Under the pieces are notes generated by a model. That model saw nothing but the letters and a program-made list of their open reading frames with translations, had not been told where the DNA came from and ran no database searches. DNA of 64,000 bases from Flavobacteriales bacterium. Its GTDB lineage: Bacteria; Bacteroidota; Bacteroidia; CAIKAF01. Below are positions 43,151 to 53,025 of the stretch, in pieces; within the stretch, counting starts at the first letter, position 1, and every line of letters starts with the position of its first letter. Where the stretch lies: the NCBI GenBank assembly GCA_025055635.1, contig JANWWQ010000004.1, positions 1 through 64,000 on the forward strand, written 5' to 3'. The translations under genes were made by a program, and so were the position numbers.

Positions 43151-44969
43151 TAAGCTGCTGCTTCCTGGATTCCTTATGCTTTCAGCCTTTGCAAGGGCCC
43201 AATGTCCCCCCACCTTCACCTACACATTGAACGGCCTCCAGGTGGTGTTCAATAATCAGCCCAACTATTCTTTTCCACAGGCCAGCCTATTATGGAATTT
43301 CGGGGACGGAACCACCCTAACCAACCAAAACGATCCTTCCCATACCTATGCCTCCACGGGCTCCTACACTGTATGCCTCACAGTGATAGACCCCGCCTGT
43401 GCGGGGGGCCAACCCCAGGTGGTCTGTCAGACCGTTCAGGTGACCGGTGCCTCCTGCCTGTATGATTTTACCTTTACCATTAGCGGCAACGCAGTTTCTT
43501 TTAACAACACTCCTCAAGTTCTGTACCCCGCAAGCCTTTCCTGGAATTTCGGAGAGGGGAGCTGGTCCTGGGACAACGATCCCGTACACTTTTACAACAC
43601 TCCGGGCATTTACACAGCGTGCATGACGGTGAACGACCCTGCCTGCGGGTCTCAGCCCATCGTGGTGTGCCACCAGGTGGACATGAGTCAGGCCGATACT
43701 TGCGTGTTTACCATCAGCTATGTGGCCAATGGTTTGGAAGTTCAGTTTTTCAATACTCCCCAACTACCCGATACGGCTATCACTTGGTATATGGGCGACG
43801 GCGTAGAGCTCACAGGCAACAATCCTCAATACACCTACTGGTTTCCGGGAACTTATTTCGTCTGCGCTACCGCTCAGATGCCCCACTGCCTCACGAACAT
43901 GACACAAACGGCCTGTGATTCAGTGGAAGCCACGGTGCCTGATTCTTGTACCTTTTCCTACACGTACACCGTTTCAGGCCTCACGGTCAGTTTTCAGGCC
44001 GATCCCCCCCTGGAGCCGCCGGTGGATTTTTTCTGGGACTTTGGGGATCTGAGCGGATTTGTGTGGGGCAACAACAGTCCTGTGCACACTTTTGCCGGTC
44101 CGGGTACTTACTATGTGTGCCTGTATGCGGATAATTTGCCCTGCTCCGTGTTGCCCAGCTGGGCCCATTGCGAATACATAACGGTGACACAGCCGATTCC
44201 ATGCACCGCTTCCTTCGGATACACCATCACAGGGCTCACCGTCCATTTTTACAATCAACCGGCCATCGGTTCCGGAGCCCCTTTCTCCTTGCAGTGGAAC
44301 TTTGGGGATGGTGGCTCGGCCAGCGGCGATTACCCCATCCACACTTATTCCCAACCGGGCAGTTACGTGGTGTGCCTCACATACATTCATCCCCAGTGTC
44401 CTCAGCCTTATACCGTATGCGATACCGTGATTGTCACGGGTGCTACCAATTGTAATCCCTTGATTTCCCATGCCGTGAACGGCCTTACTGTGCAATTTTT
44501 TAATAATCCAGATTACATTCCTTCACCGGGTTTGTGGTTTCAGTGGATTTTTGGAGATGGTTTTTCTATAACCGGGGTTAATGATCCCGTTCACACATAC
44601 CTCGGCTACGGCAATTACGTCCCCTGTTTCCTCGTCTTTGATCACCACTGCTCTGACACCGTTCAGGTGTGCGACACCTTGGAACTCAAGCCAGCTTCCG
44701 CTTTGGATAAGAAGGAAGGAAATGAAATCTGGTTGTATCCTAACCCCGGGGACGGACAGGTGTGGATAAACCTTTCATTCCAGGGTTCTCCTGTAATTGC
44801 GTGGGTCTCAGATTTGCAGGGCAGGGTGGTGGCGAAAAGTACTTTTCAGCCCATGAATGGAATTCCGGTTCCATGGGATTTGCACTTTCTGGCACCGGGC
44901 GTGTATTCAGTAACTCTGGAAACCCCCGACGGAAGAAGTCGTCGCTTGAGATTTTTACTAAGCAGGTAA
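43140..44969 (+). CDS. T9SS-exported protein with six PKD domains
   Basis: The 609-residue product has a signal peptide (MRLDKLLLPGFL to ARAQ), six PKD domains in tandem of about 85 residues each, and a T9SS type A sorting domain (about 535-609, WLYPNPGDG to LRFLLSR). Each PKD copy has the WNFGDG-like core (WNFGDGTTL, WNFGEGSW, WYMGDGVEL, WDFGDLSG, WNFGDGGS, WIFGDGFS) followed by H-x-Y and a G-x-Y-x-V-C strand. Cysteines occur at fixed places (YTVCLTV, then VVC), so each domain can form a disulfide. Such proteins are usually surface adhesins or structural. ATG 43140 gives the signal peptide. A longer frame to 42993 runs inside trhO and was rejected. Confidence 0.88.
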   Translation: MRLDKLLLPGFLMLSAFARAQCPPTFTYTLNGLQVVFNNQPNYSFPQASLLWNFGDGTTLTNQNDPSHTYASTGSYTVCLTVIDPACAGGQPQVVCQTVQVTGASCLYDFTFTISGNAVSFNNTPQVLYPASLSWNFGEGSWSWDNDPVHFYNTPGIYTACMTVNDPACGSQPIVVCHQVDMSQADTCVFTISYVANGLEVQFFNTPQLPDTAITWYMGDGVELTGNNPQYTYWFPGTYFVCATAQMPHCLTNMTQTACDSVEATVPDSCTFSYTYTVSGLTVSFQADPPLEPPVDFFWDFGDLSGFVWGNNSPVHTFAGPGTYYVCLYADNLPCSVLPSWAHCEYITVTQPIPCTASFGYTITGLTVHFYNQPAIGSGAPFSLQWNFGDGGSASGDYPIHTYSQPGSYVVCLTYIHPQCPQPYTVCDTVIVTGATNCNPLISHAVNGLTVQFFNNPDYIPSPGLWFQWIFGDGFSITGVNDPVHTYLGYGNYVPCFLVFDHHCSDTVQVCDTLELKPASALDKKEGNEIWLYPNPGDGQVWINLSFQGSPVIAWVSDLQGRVVAKSTFQPMNGIPVPWDLHFLAPGVYSVTLETPDGRSRRLRFLLSR

Positions 44970-44979
44970 AGGCAGAGGA

Positions 44980-46560
44980 CTAAAATTCTGATGTTTTATG
45001 GAATCGGATTTCCGGGTAATCCTGTTCGGCCTGTTGCAGCATCCATGCGGAAGGGGCTAGAAATACAGGGCGTCCTTCTTTGTCGGTGGCAATTTGTCCG
45101 GCTTTGGCCCTGGAAAAGCGCTCAAATGATTTAGAATCTGAACAACTAATCCACACGGCCTTGTAAATGGGCAGGGGAACAAACCGGCACCGCGCTCCGT
45201 ATTCATGTTCTAGGCGGTATTGGAGTACCTCAAACTGAAGCTCCCCCACGGTACCCACAATCTTGCGCTGTCCCGGCTGAAGATAAAACAACTGGGCCAC
45301 CCCTTCGTCCGTGAGTTGACGGATACCTTTATCCAGTTGCTTTGTTCTCAGGGGATCCAAGTTGGTGAGTTCCTTGAAAATTTCTGGAGAAAAACTGGGT
45401 ATACCCTTAAAGCGGAGTTCTTCGCCCTCTGTTAGGGTGTCGCCTATTTTAAAATTACCTGTGTCGTAGAGGCCCACCACTTCACCAGGCCAGGCCTCAT
45501 CGATAACACTTTTTTGCTGGGCCATGAAACTGGTGGGGTTGCTAAAGCGCAGTTCCTGTCCCAAGCGCACGTGGTAGTAAAACTTCCCCCGTTCAAATTT
45601 TCCGGAACATACCCGGAAAAAAGCAATCCTATCACGGTGACGAGGGTCCAGGTTGGCATGAATTTTAAAGACGAATCCTGTAAGGCGGGGTTCGGTCGGT
45701 AATACCAAGCGCTGTTCGGTCCATCGGGGCTGGGGAGGAGGTGCAATTTCTACAAAAACGTCCAGAAGTTCCTGTACTCCAAAGTTGTTCAGTGCCGAAC
45801 CGAAAAAAAGGGGGGCCAGCTCCCCTTTCAAATAAGGCTCCGGACTGAATGCACCGTACACCCCCTCAATGAGTTCCACATCTTCTCGGAGTCTATGGGC
45901 GGCATCCTCTCCCAGCTTCTCGTCCAACAGCGGGTGCTTGAGGTCGCGCAGAGTGAAGATATCGTCCGCAATTCGTGTCTTATTCGGCGCATACAGGTTC
46001 AATTCCCGTTTTTTCAGATTGTAGACACCCTTGAAACGGCGTCCCATACCAATAGGCCAGGTAAGGGGCTGCACACGGATGTTCAGCTTTTTCTCCAACT
46101 CCTCCATCAGGTAAAAGGGGTCCTTGCCTTCTCTATCCATCTTGTTGATAAAAATCATCACCGGTGTGTCGCGCATGCGGCACACTTCCATGAGCCGTTC
46201 GGTCTGTTCTTCCACGCCGTTGGCAGCGTCCACCACCAGCACCACACTGTCCACAGCCGTAAGTGTACGGTAGGTATCTTCAGCAAAATCTTTGTGGCCC
46301 GGAGTGTCCAGAAGAGTCATGTGCACACCCTTGTAATCAAAGGCCATTACAGAGGTGGCTACCGAAATACCCCGCTGCCGCTCTATTTCCATGAAGTCAG
46401 AAGTGGCGTATTTGCGGATCTTATTGCTTTTCACTGCTCCCGCTGTTTGAATAGCTCCGCCGAATAGCAGCAGTTTTTCGGTAAGGGTGGTTTTTCCTGC
46501 GTCCGGGTGGCTGATGATGGCAAACGTTCGTCGTCGGGCAATCTCGGCTTCCAGAGACAT
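44980..46560 (-). CDS. prfC: Peptide chain release factor 3
   Basis: RF3 is a translational GTPase that recycles RF1/RF2. At 526 residues it is the usual length. The G domain shows [14 protein letters not shown] (P loop, residues 18-31), [10 protein letters not shown] (switch), LDTPGHKDF (G3) and FINKMDREG (NKxD). The C-terminal domains follow, with [15 protein letters not shown]. It is convergent with the PKD gene, with ten bases between their stops. A TACTTTTG element ends five bases before ATG 46560, so the mRNA is probably leaderless. Confidence 0.97.
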   Translation of the reverse strand: MSLEAEIARRRTFAIISHPDAGKTTLTEKLLLFGGAIQTAGAVKSNKIRKYATSDFMEIERQRGISVATSVMAFDYKGVHMTLLDTPGHKDFAEDTYRTLTAVDSVVLVVDAANGVEEQTERLMEVCRMRDTPVMIFINKMDREGKDPFYLMEELEKKLNIRVQPLTWPIGMGRRFKGVYNLKKRELNLYAPNKTRIADDIFTLRDLKHPLLDEKLGEDAAHRLREDVELIEGVYGAFSPEPYLKGELAPLFFGSALNNFGVQELLDVFVEIAPPPQPRWTEQRLVLPTEPRLTGFVFKIHANLDPRHRDRIAFFRVCSGKFERGKFYYHVRLGQELRFSNPTSFMAQQKSVIDEAWPGEVVGLYDTGNFKIGDTLTEGEELRFKGIPSFSPEIFKELTNLDPLRTKQLDKGIRQLTDEGVAQLFYLQPGQRKIVGTVGELQFEVLQYRLEHEYGARCRFVPLPIYKAVWISCSDSKSFERFSRAKAGQIATDKEGRPVFLAPSAWMLQQAEQDYPEIRFHKTSEF

Positions 46561-46565
46561 GGGCG

Positions 46566-46573
46566 CAAAAGTA
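46566..46573 (-). promoter_or_regulatory. -7 promoter element of prfC
   Basis: TACTTTTG on the minus strand, five bases before ATG 46560. No -33 TTTG at the right distance was found. Confidence 0.6.
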
Positions 46574-47012
46574 CGGCAAGTGCATACGCGGGCCTTCTCC
46601 TAAGGTTTTAGGGGGGCTGCAAACAATCTTCGCAGAATAGAGAAAACTTTGATCTATGATGTAGGATTAAATCTTTCTTCCTTTTTTCGCCTTTGCCACG
46701 ACAACGTCTCTTTTCATTTTTTCCGTGTGCAGGAGTTCGCCAGCGTACAAAAAGCCGAAATGCTCCACATCAGAAAACGCACCGTGGATAACCTACCCGT
46801 TTAACCTCCACCCAAAAACTTATATCCGCGCTACGGTGGTACTTGTTAAGTTTGGTTTGAAACAACCCATCGTGCCCCCCTGAATTAGCCGGAGCCTGAT
46901 TAATACGAAAACTAACTCCTGTCCATCAGGAAATGCATGAAAAAGCCCTGGAGAATTTTCGTGTGTTTGTTGGCATACCCTCTTCCGCCTTTTCTGTACA
47001 CCGAACCTCCGA
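46574..47012. other. Intergenic region with a possible HTH gene remnant
   Basis: About 440 bases between divergent prfC and rlmN. At 46727-46804 (+) a short frame reads as part of a helix-turn-helix recognition segment (AEMLHIRKRTVDNL), similar in wording to excisionase-like or LuxR-type HTH domains, but it has no full domain or start. Nothing else was recognised. It may be a degraded gene or coincidence. Confidence 0.3.
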
Positions 47013-47020
47013 TACCTTTG
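47013..47020 (+). promoter_or_regulatory. -7 promoter element of rlmN
   Basis: TACCTTTG matches TAnnTTTG. The ATG at 47036 follows 15 bases later; the ATG at 46937 lies upstream of the transcript start. The -33 element is not clear. Confidence 0.55.
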
Positions 47021-47035
47021 CATGATTGCTTTCCG

Positions 47036-48112
47036 ATGCGATACCCAGCTGCCTCCCTACCTCGAAATATCCGCTCCCTGGACAGGGAAGAGCTGGAAAC
47101 CTGGCTGCAGGAACATGGATATCCCTCCTGGCGGGCCACACAAATCCTAGAATGGCTGTGGGGCCATCAGGCCACTTCCTTTGAGGTCATGACTAACCTT
47201 CCCCTCACCTTGCGCCAAAAACTTCAGGAACAATTTGTCATTCACAACCTCCGAATTGAAAAGACAGTTCGCAGTGCTGATGGAACAGTGAAAGCTGCCT
47301 ACCGCCTTTATGACGGTAAAACCATTGAAGGGGTGTTGATTCCCACGCCCCGGCGCATCACTGCTTGCATCAGTAGTCAAGCCGGTTGCAGCCTTAACTG
47401 TACCTTCTGTGCCACGGCCCGCCTTAAGATGGCCCGCAACCTGGGTGCGGATGAAATTTTCGATCAGGTAGCCCTGGCCCGTCAGCAAGCTATGGAAATC
47501 TACGGAAGACCCCTTACTAATGTCGTCTTCATGGGCATGGGAGAGCCTCTGCTGAATTATCGCAATGTGGTCCGGGCCCTGGAACTTTTACATGCCCGTT
47601 TTGGCCTTGCCATGGGTGCCCACCGATTCACCGTGTCCACTGCCGGAATTGCTAAAATGATCGTACGTATGGCCGACGACCACCTCCCATGTAAGCTGGC
47701 CCTCTCCCTTCATGCCGCCATTGACGAAAAACGTTCTGCCTTAATGCCTATTAACCAATCTAATCCCCTGAAGGAGCTTAAAGAAGCTTTGCAATACTAT
47801 ACGGCTCGCACCCGTAAGGTGGTTACGCTAGAATACCTGCTTTTGGAAGGAGTGAACGATAGCCAAGCCGATGCTACAGCCCTCGTGCGTTTCGCCAGAA
47901 AATTCCCTTCCAAGGTAAACCTTATTGAATACAACCCCGTGGAGGGCCTGCCTTTTAGGGGTTCTCCGCCCCTCCGCGTTAATTGGTTCCAAGCCTATCT
48001 CAAAGAGCATGGCATCGTTGCCACCCTGCGCCGAAGTAGAGGCCGTGATATTGAGGCCGCTTGCGGCCAGCTGGCTGGGACTTTGCTTCAAACAACCAGG
48101 ACAACTGAATGA
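47036..48112 (+). CDS. rlmN: 23S rRNA (adenine(2503)-C(2))-methyltransferase RlmN
   Basis: RlmN is a radical-SAM enzyme that methylates A2503 of 23S rRNA and A37 of some tRNAs. From ATG 47036 it has 358 residues. The cluster motif CSLNCTFC (C118-x3-C122-x2-C125) and the GMGEPLLNY segment are clear; the C-terminal cysteine of the methylation cycle is in AACGQLAG. The start was moved from 46937 because a -7 promoter lies between the two ATGs and the family usually starts near here. The DUF2911 gene follows after 33 bases, and recJ after that. Confidence 0.95.
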   Translation: MRYPAASLPRNIRSLDREELETWLQEHGYPSWRATQILEWLWGHQATSFEVMTNLPLTLRQKLQEQFVIHNLRIEKTVRSADGTVKAAYRLYDGKTIEGVLIPTPRRITACISSQAGCSLNCTFCATARLKMARNLGADEIFDQVALARQQAMEIYGRPLTNVVFMGMGEPLLNYRNVVRALELLHARFGLAMGAHRFTVSTAGIAKMIVRMADDHLPCKLALSLHAAIDEKRSALMPINQSNPLKELKEALQYYTARTRKVVTLEYLLLEGVNDSQADATALVRFARKFPSKVNLIEYNPVEGLPFRGSPPLRVNWFQAYLKEHGIVATLRRSRGRDIEAACGQLAGTLLQTTRTTE

Positions 48113-48145
48113 AATCTATTTTAGCCAATCCTACACCAAACACTG

Positions 48146-48994
48146 ATGAAAAGCTCTTGTGTAATCTCTCAATTTTTTTTCTCACTTGGCATAACTAGCC
48201 TACTGCCAGCTCAGGTACAACTTCCTTTACCCAGTCCCAAATGCATTACGGAACAAGTGGTAGGCCTCACAACAGTGAGGGTGGAATATTCCCGACCGGG
48301 AGTCAAGGGACGGAAAATTTTCGGCGAATTGGTACCTTTTAACCAAGTGTGGCGGACCGGTGCCAATGAGGCCACAAGCATTAGTTTTAGCCGGGATGTC
48401 ACCTTCGGCGATAAAAAACTTCCTGCCGGGGAGTACGCCTTGTTCACTATCCCCAATCCAACGGAATGGATCCTTATCTTCAATACCAATGAAGGTCAAA
48501 AAGGAAGTGTCAATTACAAAGAATCTTTGGATGTCTTACGCCTCTCTGCACGTCCTGAACTTTGCGATTTCACCGAACGCTTTTTGATTGAGATAAATCC
48601 CATAAACGACGAGGAAGGGGAACTGGCGCTGCGCTGGGAAAGGACGCGTGTGGCAGTGCGTTTTAGAGTCAACACCGTTGAGCAAGCCCGGAAAAATATT
48701 GAGGAATTTTATAGCAAATTCACCTCTCAATGGTATGACCTGGCTCAGGCAGCCCGCTATGGACTTGAAAACAACGTGGCCCAAGATAAACTGCTGGATA
48801 TGGTGAACCGCAGCATCAGTCTGCGCGACCATTTCTTCAATAAGTACGTGAAAGCCAAGATACTCTACCGTACTGGTAAAACCGCAGAAGCACGCGCCCT
48901 GATGAACGAAGCCCGCGAGTGGGGAGAAAAAAATCCATCTCCCTTTTACGAAGCCTACAAAGCCGATATAGAAAAATGCCTGAAAGAGTGGTGA
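48146..48994 (+). CDS. DUF2911 family secreted protein
   Basis: This 282-residue protein has a signal peptide (MKSSCVISQFFFSLG to LPAQ) and the DUF2911 domain (about residues 30-180): VEYSRPGVKGRKIFG, VWRTGANEATSISFS, LPAGEYALFTIP and EWILIFN. The C-terminal 90 residues are helical, TPR-like, ending EKCLKEW. DUF2911 proteins are exported and common in Bacteroidota; no function is known. It is followed by recJ after seven bases, so it is part of the rlmN-recJ unit, probably without shared function. Confidence 0.88.
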   Translation: MKSSCVISQFFFSLGITSLLPAQVQLPLPSPKCITEQVVGLTTVRVEYSRPGVKGRKIFGELVPFNQVWRTGANEATSISFSRDVTFGDKKLPAGEYALFTIPNPTEWILIFNTNEGQKGSVNYKESLDVLRLSARPELCDFTERFLIEINPINDEEGELALRWERTRVAVRFRVNTVEQARKNIEEFYSKFTSQWYDLAQAARYGLENNVAQDKLLDMVNRSISLRDHFFNKYVKAKILYRTGKTAEARALMNEAREWGEKNPSPFYEAYKADIEKCLKEW

Positions 48995-49001
48995 CCTTCA
49001 A

Positions 49002-50741
49002 ATGGTTGAAAACATTACCCTCCACAGACGTATCGTTCTCAAACCATCTCCGCCGCAGGAACTTATCCGGCGGCTGGGGCAACAATTGAACATCCATCCG
49101 GTATTCCTCCGGATGCTTGTGCGGCAGGGAGTTGTCAGCTTTGAAGGGGCACGGGACTTCTTCAGGCCCCATCTAGGCTTGCTGCACGACCCATACCTCA
49201 TGAAGGATATGGAACCCGCTGTGGGCCGAATCCTGTCAGCCATCGCTAACCGAGAACGCATCCTCTTCTGGGGGGATTATGACGTGGACGGCACTACCGC
49301 TACGGCCCTCATGGTTTCCTTCTTTAAAGACTTTTTGAACTACACAGAGACAGGTTACTACATACCCGACCGCTATAATGAAGGCTACGGTATAAGCTCC
49401 ACCGGGCTGCGGTTTGCCGCGGATAATGGCTTCAGCCTCCTAGTGGCCTTGGATTGTGGCACCCTCGCCGTGGCAGAAGCCTCTGAGGCACAAAGCCTTG
49501 GCTTGGATCTTATCGTGTGCGACCACCACAGGCCGGGCCCCGTGCTGCCCCAGGCTGTCGCAGTGTTGAACCCTAAACGCCCCGATTGTTCATATCCTTT
49601 TAGAGACCTCAGTGGCTGTGGTGTGGCCTTCAAACTGGTGCAGGCTTTGGCCGCTGCATATGGAATTTCTATTGAAGAACTGCAACCCCTCACGGACCTG
49701 GTAGCCATTAGCACCTGTGCCGATATTGTAGACCTCACCGACGAAAATCGTGTGCTTGTTTACACGGGACTTCAGCAAATCCGACAACACCCGCGACCTG
49801 CGGTCAGGCTGCTGGCCGAGATTTTAGAGAAGAACCCTGAAGAATTTACCTCGGAGGATATTGTGTTTGGCCTAGGGCCACGCCTAAACGCCGCCGGACG
49901 TATAGAGCACGGACGGCTGGCTGTGTCTTTGCTTCTTGAAAACGATGAAGAACATCTTCGCCAGATCGCAGCCCGCTTGGAAAACCTGAATCAAGAGCGC
50001 CGTCAGTACGATCGGCAAATTACGCTGGAAGCTTACGAAGACCTGCTAAAACAACAGATCACAAAATTTTCCGTGATAGCCTATCGTCCCCACTGGCACA
50101 AGGGTGTGGTGGGTATCGTGGCGGCCCGGTTGGTGGAACGTTTTTACCTGCCGGCTATCGTTCTTACCAATAGCGAAGGAAAAATAACAGGTTCGGCACG
50201 GTCTATCCCCGGCTTTGACCTTTTTGAGGCCCTCTCACGCTGCGCGGAACATTTGGAAAACTTTGGCGGCCATGCCTTCGCCGCGGGGCTCACCCTTTCC
50301 CATGATAAATTGCAGGCTTTCATGGAAACCTTTGACCAGATAGCCTCTGAAATGCTGGGTAAGAGCAAGCCCTGCCCCATCGTGGAAGTGGATGATGAAA
50401 TTGATTTCAGAACTCTCACACCGGCCTTTGTAAACCTGAAAAATCAGTTTGGTCCGTTTGGTCCGGGTAACATGGACCCTGTTTTTCTTGCGCGTGGCCT
50501 GCGACTTTACGACAACGAAATTTCCGAATTTGGGGAAGGCCACTTACGTTTCAAAGTGCGTCAGCCCGCTTGCTGCCCCACAGCTTTTCCTGTGGTTGCC
50601 TATAAGATGGCCTCCCTCCGGCAGTTAATCCAGCAAACAGAAAGTTTTGACATGGCCTTCAACGTGTCGCTCTTTGGAAAAAATAAAATTATTGAATTGG
50701 AAGCTAAATCCATTATTCCTTCTGCTTTGGAATGCCAATAA
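49002..50741 (+). CDS. recJ: Single-stranded-DNA-specific exonuclease RecJ
   Basis: RecJ degrades single-stranded DNA 5' to 3' in recombination and mismatch repair. The 579-residue protein has the DHH-family motifs: WGDYDVDGTTATALM (about 87-101), LDCGT, CDHHRPG, and the DHHA1 domain with GIVAARLVERF and GGHAFAAGLTL. The C-terminal OB domain ends with FPVVAYKM and NKIIELEAKSI. The length is normal. It starts seven bases after the DUF2911 gene and overlaps the next membrane protein gene by ten bases. Confidence 0.96.
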   Translation: MVENITLHRRIVLKPSPPQELIRRLGQQLNIHPVFLRMLVRQGVVSFEGARDFFRPHLGLLHDPYLMKDMEPAVGRILSAIANRERILFWGDYDVDGTTATALMVSFFKDFLNYTETGYYIPDRYNEGYGISSTGLRFAADNGFSLLVALDCGTLAVAEASEAQSLGLDLIVCDHHRPGPVLPQAVAVLNPKRPDCSYPFRDLSGCGVAFKLVQALAAAYGISIEELQPLTDLVAISTCADIVDLTDENRVLVYTGLQQIRQHPRPAVRLLAEILEKNPEEFTSEDIVFGLGPRLNAAGRIEHGRLAVSLLLENDEEHLRQIAARLENLNQERRQYDRQITLEAYEDLLKQQITKFSVIAYRPHWHKGVVGIVAARLVERFYLPAIVLTNSEGKITGSARSIPGFDLFEALSRCAEHLENFGGHAFAAGLTLSHDKLQAFMETFDQIASEMLGKSKPCPIVEVDDEIDFRTLTPAFVNLKNQFGPFGPGNMDPVFLARGLRLYDNEISEFGEGHLRFKVRQPACCPTAFPVVAYKMASLRQLIQQTESFDMAFNVSLFGKNKIIELEAKSIIPSALECQ

Positions 50742-51607
50742 AAAGTAAATTTTATTTTAGATTTCTAAATCCCACCTGGATATTAAACTCCCTGGCGGCC
50801 CTCGTGGCTGTATTTATCTTCTGGGGGATAATCCTGGATGTGGCATATTATTTCATCAGCCGCAATTTTGATCTGTTCCCAAAGATGCAATTTGACTACA
50901 TAGTTGAGATAAGATATGAAAAAGACATTCAGTTTTTCCGGCGAAAAGTATTGCTCACCTTTTCTATTTCATTCTTTGCAATTCCTCTTGTCTTGATTTT
51001 TCTCAATAATGCCCTGTTCCATTGGTCTGTCCGCAAGCTTTCAAACCTGAAGTTACTTTTTCTGTGGAGCTACATTTTTTCGCTGAATAACTTTTTGGGT
51101 TATCTGGCTTTTGCTTCTTTTGGGGATCGTTCAAAAGTACTCACCGGTCTTTTGCGCAGGAAATTTAAAATCATTCTGGAATACCTCGGACTTTCAGAAA
51201 GTTGGCTGCCATTGCTTACAGCGCTCATCTTTCTTTTTTACTCTATCAGAGGAAGCCACATGTGTGGCCGTTTCCTGGTGATGTCCCCTTCTTTTTCCCT
51301 AAATAAGGATCCTGTTGGTCGGCTGACCTATTTGTTAAACACAGTTATTATTCCGCTTTTTTTATTCACAATTTTCGGTCCTTTTTTATATATCAATGAA
51401 TTACCATACGAATCAAGATATCAAAACATGCTGATTTTTTGGGGACCCGCACTGGTAATGCTATACAGAGCCTATAGGCCTGGAATTTTTGCCCGATTCC
51501 CCGCTTGTCCGGGTTCATGGATTGATTATCCGGATATCCTGTTGTATTCGGGGGCTGTTATCCTGATATTTTTAATTACCTATCTAATACCGGAATTTTA
51601 TTACTAA
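50732..51607 (+). CDS. Polytopic membrane protein of unknown function
   Basis: A 291-residue membrane protein with six or so hydrophobic segments (for example FLNSLAALVAVFIFWGI-like near residue 20, FSISFFAIPLVLIFL near 75, then LKLLFLWSYIFSL, LPLLTALIFLF, VIIPLFLFTIFG and AVILIFLITYL). There is a pair of short polar loops with aromatic residues. It does not match a family I know; the pattern resembles Yip1-type or other small integral membrane families only loosely. Its ATG lies in the end of recJ (ten-base overlap). Its stop codon overlaps the stop of the convergent porin-like gene. Confidence 0.6.
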   Translation: MPIKSKFYFRFLNPTWILNSLAALVAVFIFWGIILDVAYYFISRNFDLFPKMQFDYIVEIRYEKDIQFFRRKVLLTFSISFFAIPLVLIFLNNALFHWSVRKLSNLKLLFLWSYIFSLNNFLGYLAFASFGDRSKVLTGLLRRKFKIILEYLGLSESWLPLLTALIFLFYSIRGSHMCGRFLVMSPSFSLNKDPVGRLTYLLNTVIIPLFLFTIFGPFLYINELPYESRYQNMLIFWGPALVMLYRAYRPGIFARFPACPGSWIDYPDILLYSGAVILIFLITYLIPEFYY

Positions 51608-53025
51608 AACATGTAGTCCAAAATAAAATTCCAGTTAAACATATTGACCTTATTATGAATGAAGCGATACTGATTATAAGTATTTCCGAGGGCACCCTTG
51701 TAAACCAAAAGCCCTACTATTGAAAATCCCTTCAGGTATCCCGTGAAATTGTACCGTACCTCTACGTTTAATTGATTAAAAGAAGGCATGCCATATTTAT
51801 TTAATCTATATTCCCTAACATCGGGGAGATAGAAGTGGCCGTAGGCCACGGTCGGCGTAAGCCGATTGCCCCAAAAACCATACGATATACGTGCTACGGC
51901 AGCGTGCACATTACCTAAACCGTCGTGCCGTTCGCGCGGCATAAATGTGTAGAAATATTCTCTCCCCCACTCTCGCGGGAAAAGAAAGCGCCCATGGGAT
52001 GTAATTCGTGTATAGTTTAATGAAAAACGTAAAGAATTCTTCTGAAAGGCCAGCCGGCCGCTGAAGATATTGGAAGATTGTCCTCGGGGCATGTAAGCTT
52101 TGGCCGGATCACAGTGACCGCCGCATCGCACAGGATCTTGCCTTGTGGCGATGAAGCCCGGCTGGAAAATCCACTTGGACCCCAAGGTAAATCGGCCTTC
52201 CAGTTCCAGAAATGCGGTGTTGAAAATGTTTTCTGTAAAAAGATCCCAAAACTGCACCTTGAAGCGGTCCTGCCATTGGTAGGCCAGTTTAAGGGCAAAG
52301 AAGCCCGCCGAACGGAGATTTCCCGGATATTCAGATTTTTGACCATAAATGTTTACCCCCGCCGGATAGACGCCCATAGACTCGCTAATCCTATACCAGT
52401 TCACGGTGGAACGGGGCGATATGGCCCGAAGGTACCCCCCCTCCATGGAAAAACCTTTCACGTCGTCCAAGGATAGCCATATCCCCTCTTCCAGCGTGCC
52501 GCGCATCCGGCCGTCCTGCTTGTTGAGAAAAGGAGTGTGGACTTCTTGCCTGCCAATACGAAAATTAAAATTCTTATACCGATAATTTAAATATAAATTT
52601 TCAAGTCTGTCCAAGTCGTTACGGTTTTCGGGGTCGGTAATGTCAAAAAGCCCGATTTCATAACGGTTTCCAAGTCCCGAGAGGCTGTCAATTCGGCCCA
52701 AGGGGGAAGAAGCCACATTAAAAATAAAAAAACCGGTGAGCCCAAACTGAAAACCTTTCCATTCCGGACTTTCATAACCAATACCCGCTCCAAGAGCATA
52801 AGCCCAATAATCACTGAGGGGACCATAGTTGGTAGTAGCCATCAGAAAAGAGCGTGCATGGGCGTGAAAATAACCATAGCGGATCAGCACGCTGCGTAAG
52901 GATCCGCAAGTATCTCCATAAGAGGGGTTATCGTGCAACTGCCCCCATCCCACACTTTGGGCAATTAAATTTACTAGAAAAAATTTAAAAATTCTTCTTA
53001 AAAGCCCGCTTTGAGATAGCTCCAT
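51604..53025 (-). CDS. Putative outer-membrane porin (OprD-like barrel)
   Basis: A 473-residue predicted beta barrel with a signal peptide (about residues 1-28, to GWGQ). Alternating-residue strands alternate with turns (for example NYRYKNFNFRIGRQEVHTPFL, GFFALKLAYQWQDRFKVQFW, FNQLNVEVRYNFT) and it ends with an aromatic (DYMF). The RIGRQEVHTPF strand resembles OprD-type porins. The exact family is uncertain. It is the last gene of the sulfur island, overlapping the DsrE gene by 28 bases, and would provide a path for small sulfur anions or acids; this is only suggested by context. The stop overlaps the stop codon of the convergent membrane protein (CTAA, 51604-51607). Confidence 0.65.
   Translation of the reverse strand: MELSQSGLLRRIFKFFLVNLIAQSVGWGQLHDNPSYGDTCGSLRSVLIRYGYFHAHARSFLMATTNYGPLSDYWAYALGAGIGYESPEWKGFQFGLTGFFIFNVASSPLGRIDSLSGLGNRYEIGLFDITDPENRNDLDRLENLYLNYRYKNFNFRIGRQEVHTPFLNKQDGRMRGTLEEGIWLSLDDVKGFSMEGGYLRAISPRSTVNWYRISESMGVYPAGVNIYGQKSEYPGNLRSAGFFALKLAYQWQDRFKVQFWDLFTENIFNTAFLELEGRFTLGSKWIFQPGFIATRQDPVRCGGHCDPAKAYMPRGQSSNIFSGRLAFQKNSLRFSLNYTRITSHGRFLFPREWGREYFYTFMPRERHDGLGNVHAAVARISYGFWGNRLTPTVAYGHFYLPDVREYRLNKYGMPSFNQLNVEVRYNFTGYLKGFSIVGLLVYKGALGNTYNQYRFIHNKVNMFNWNFILDYMF

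Noticed and set aside
46937..47035. Longer N-terminus for RlmN.
   Set aside because: A TACCTTTG promoter element lies between the two ATGs, and the family normally begins near 47036.
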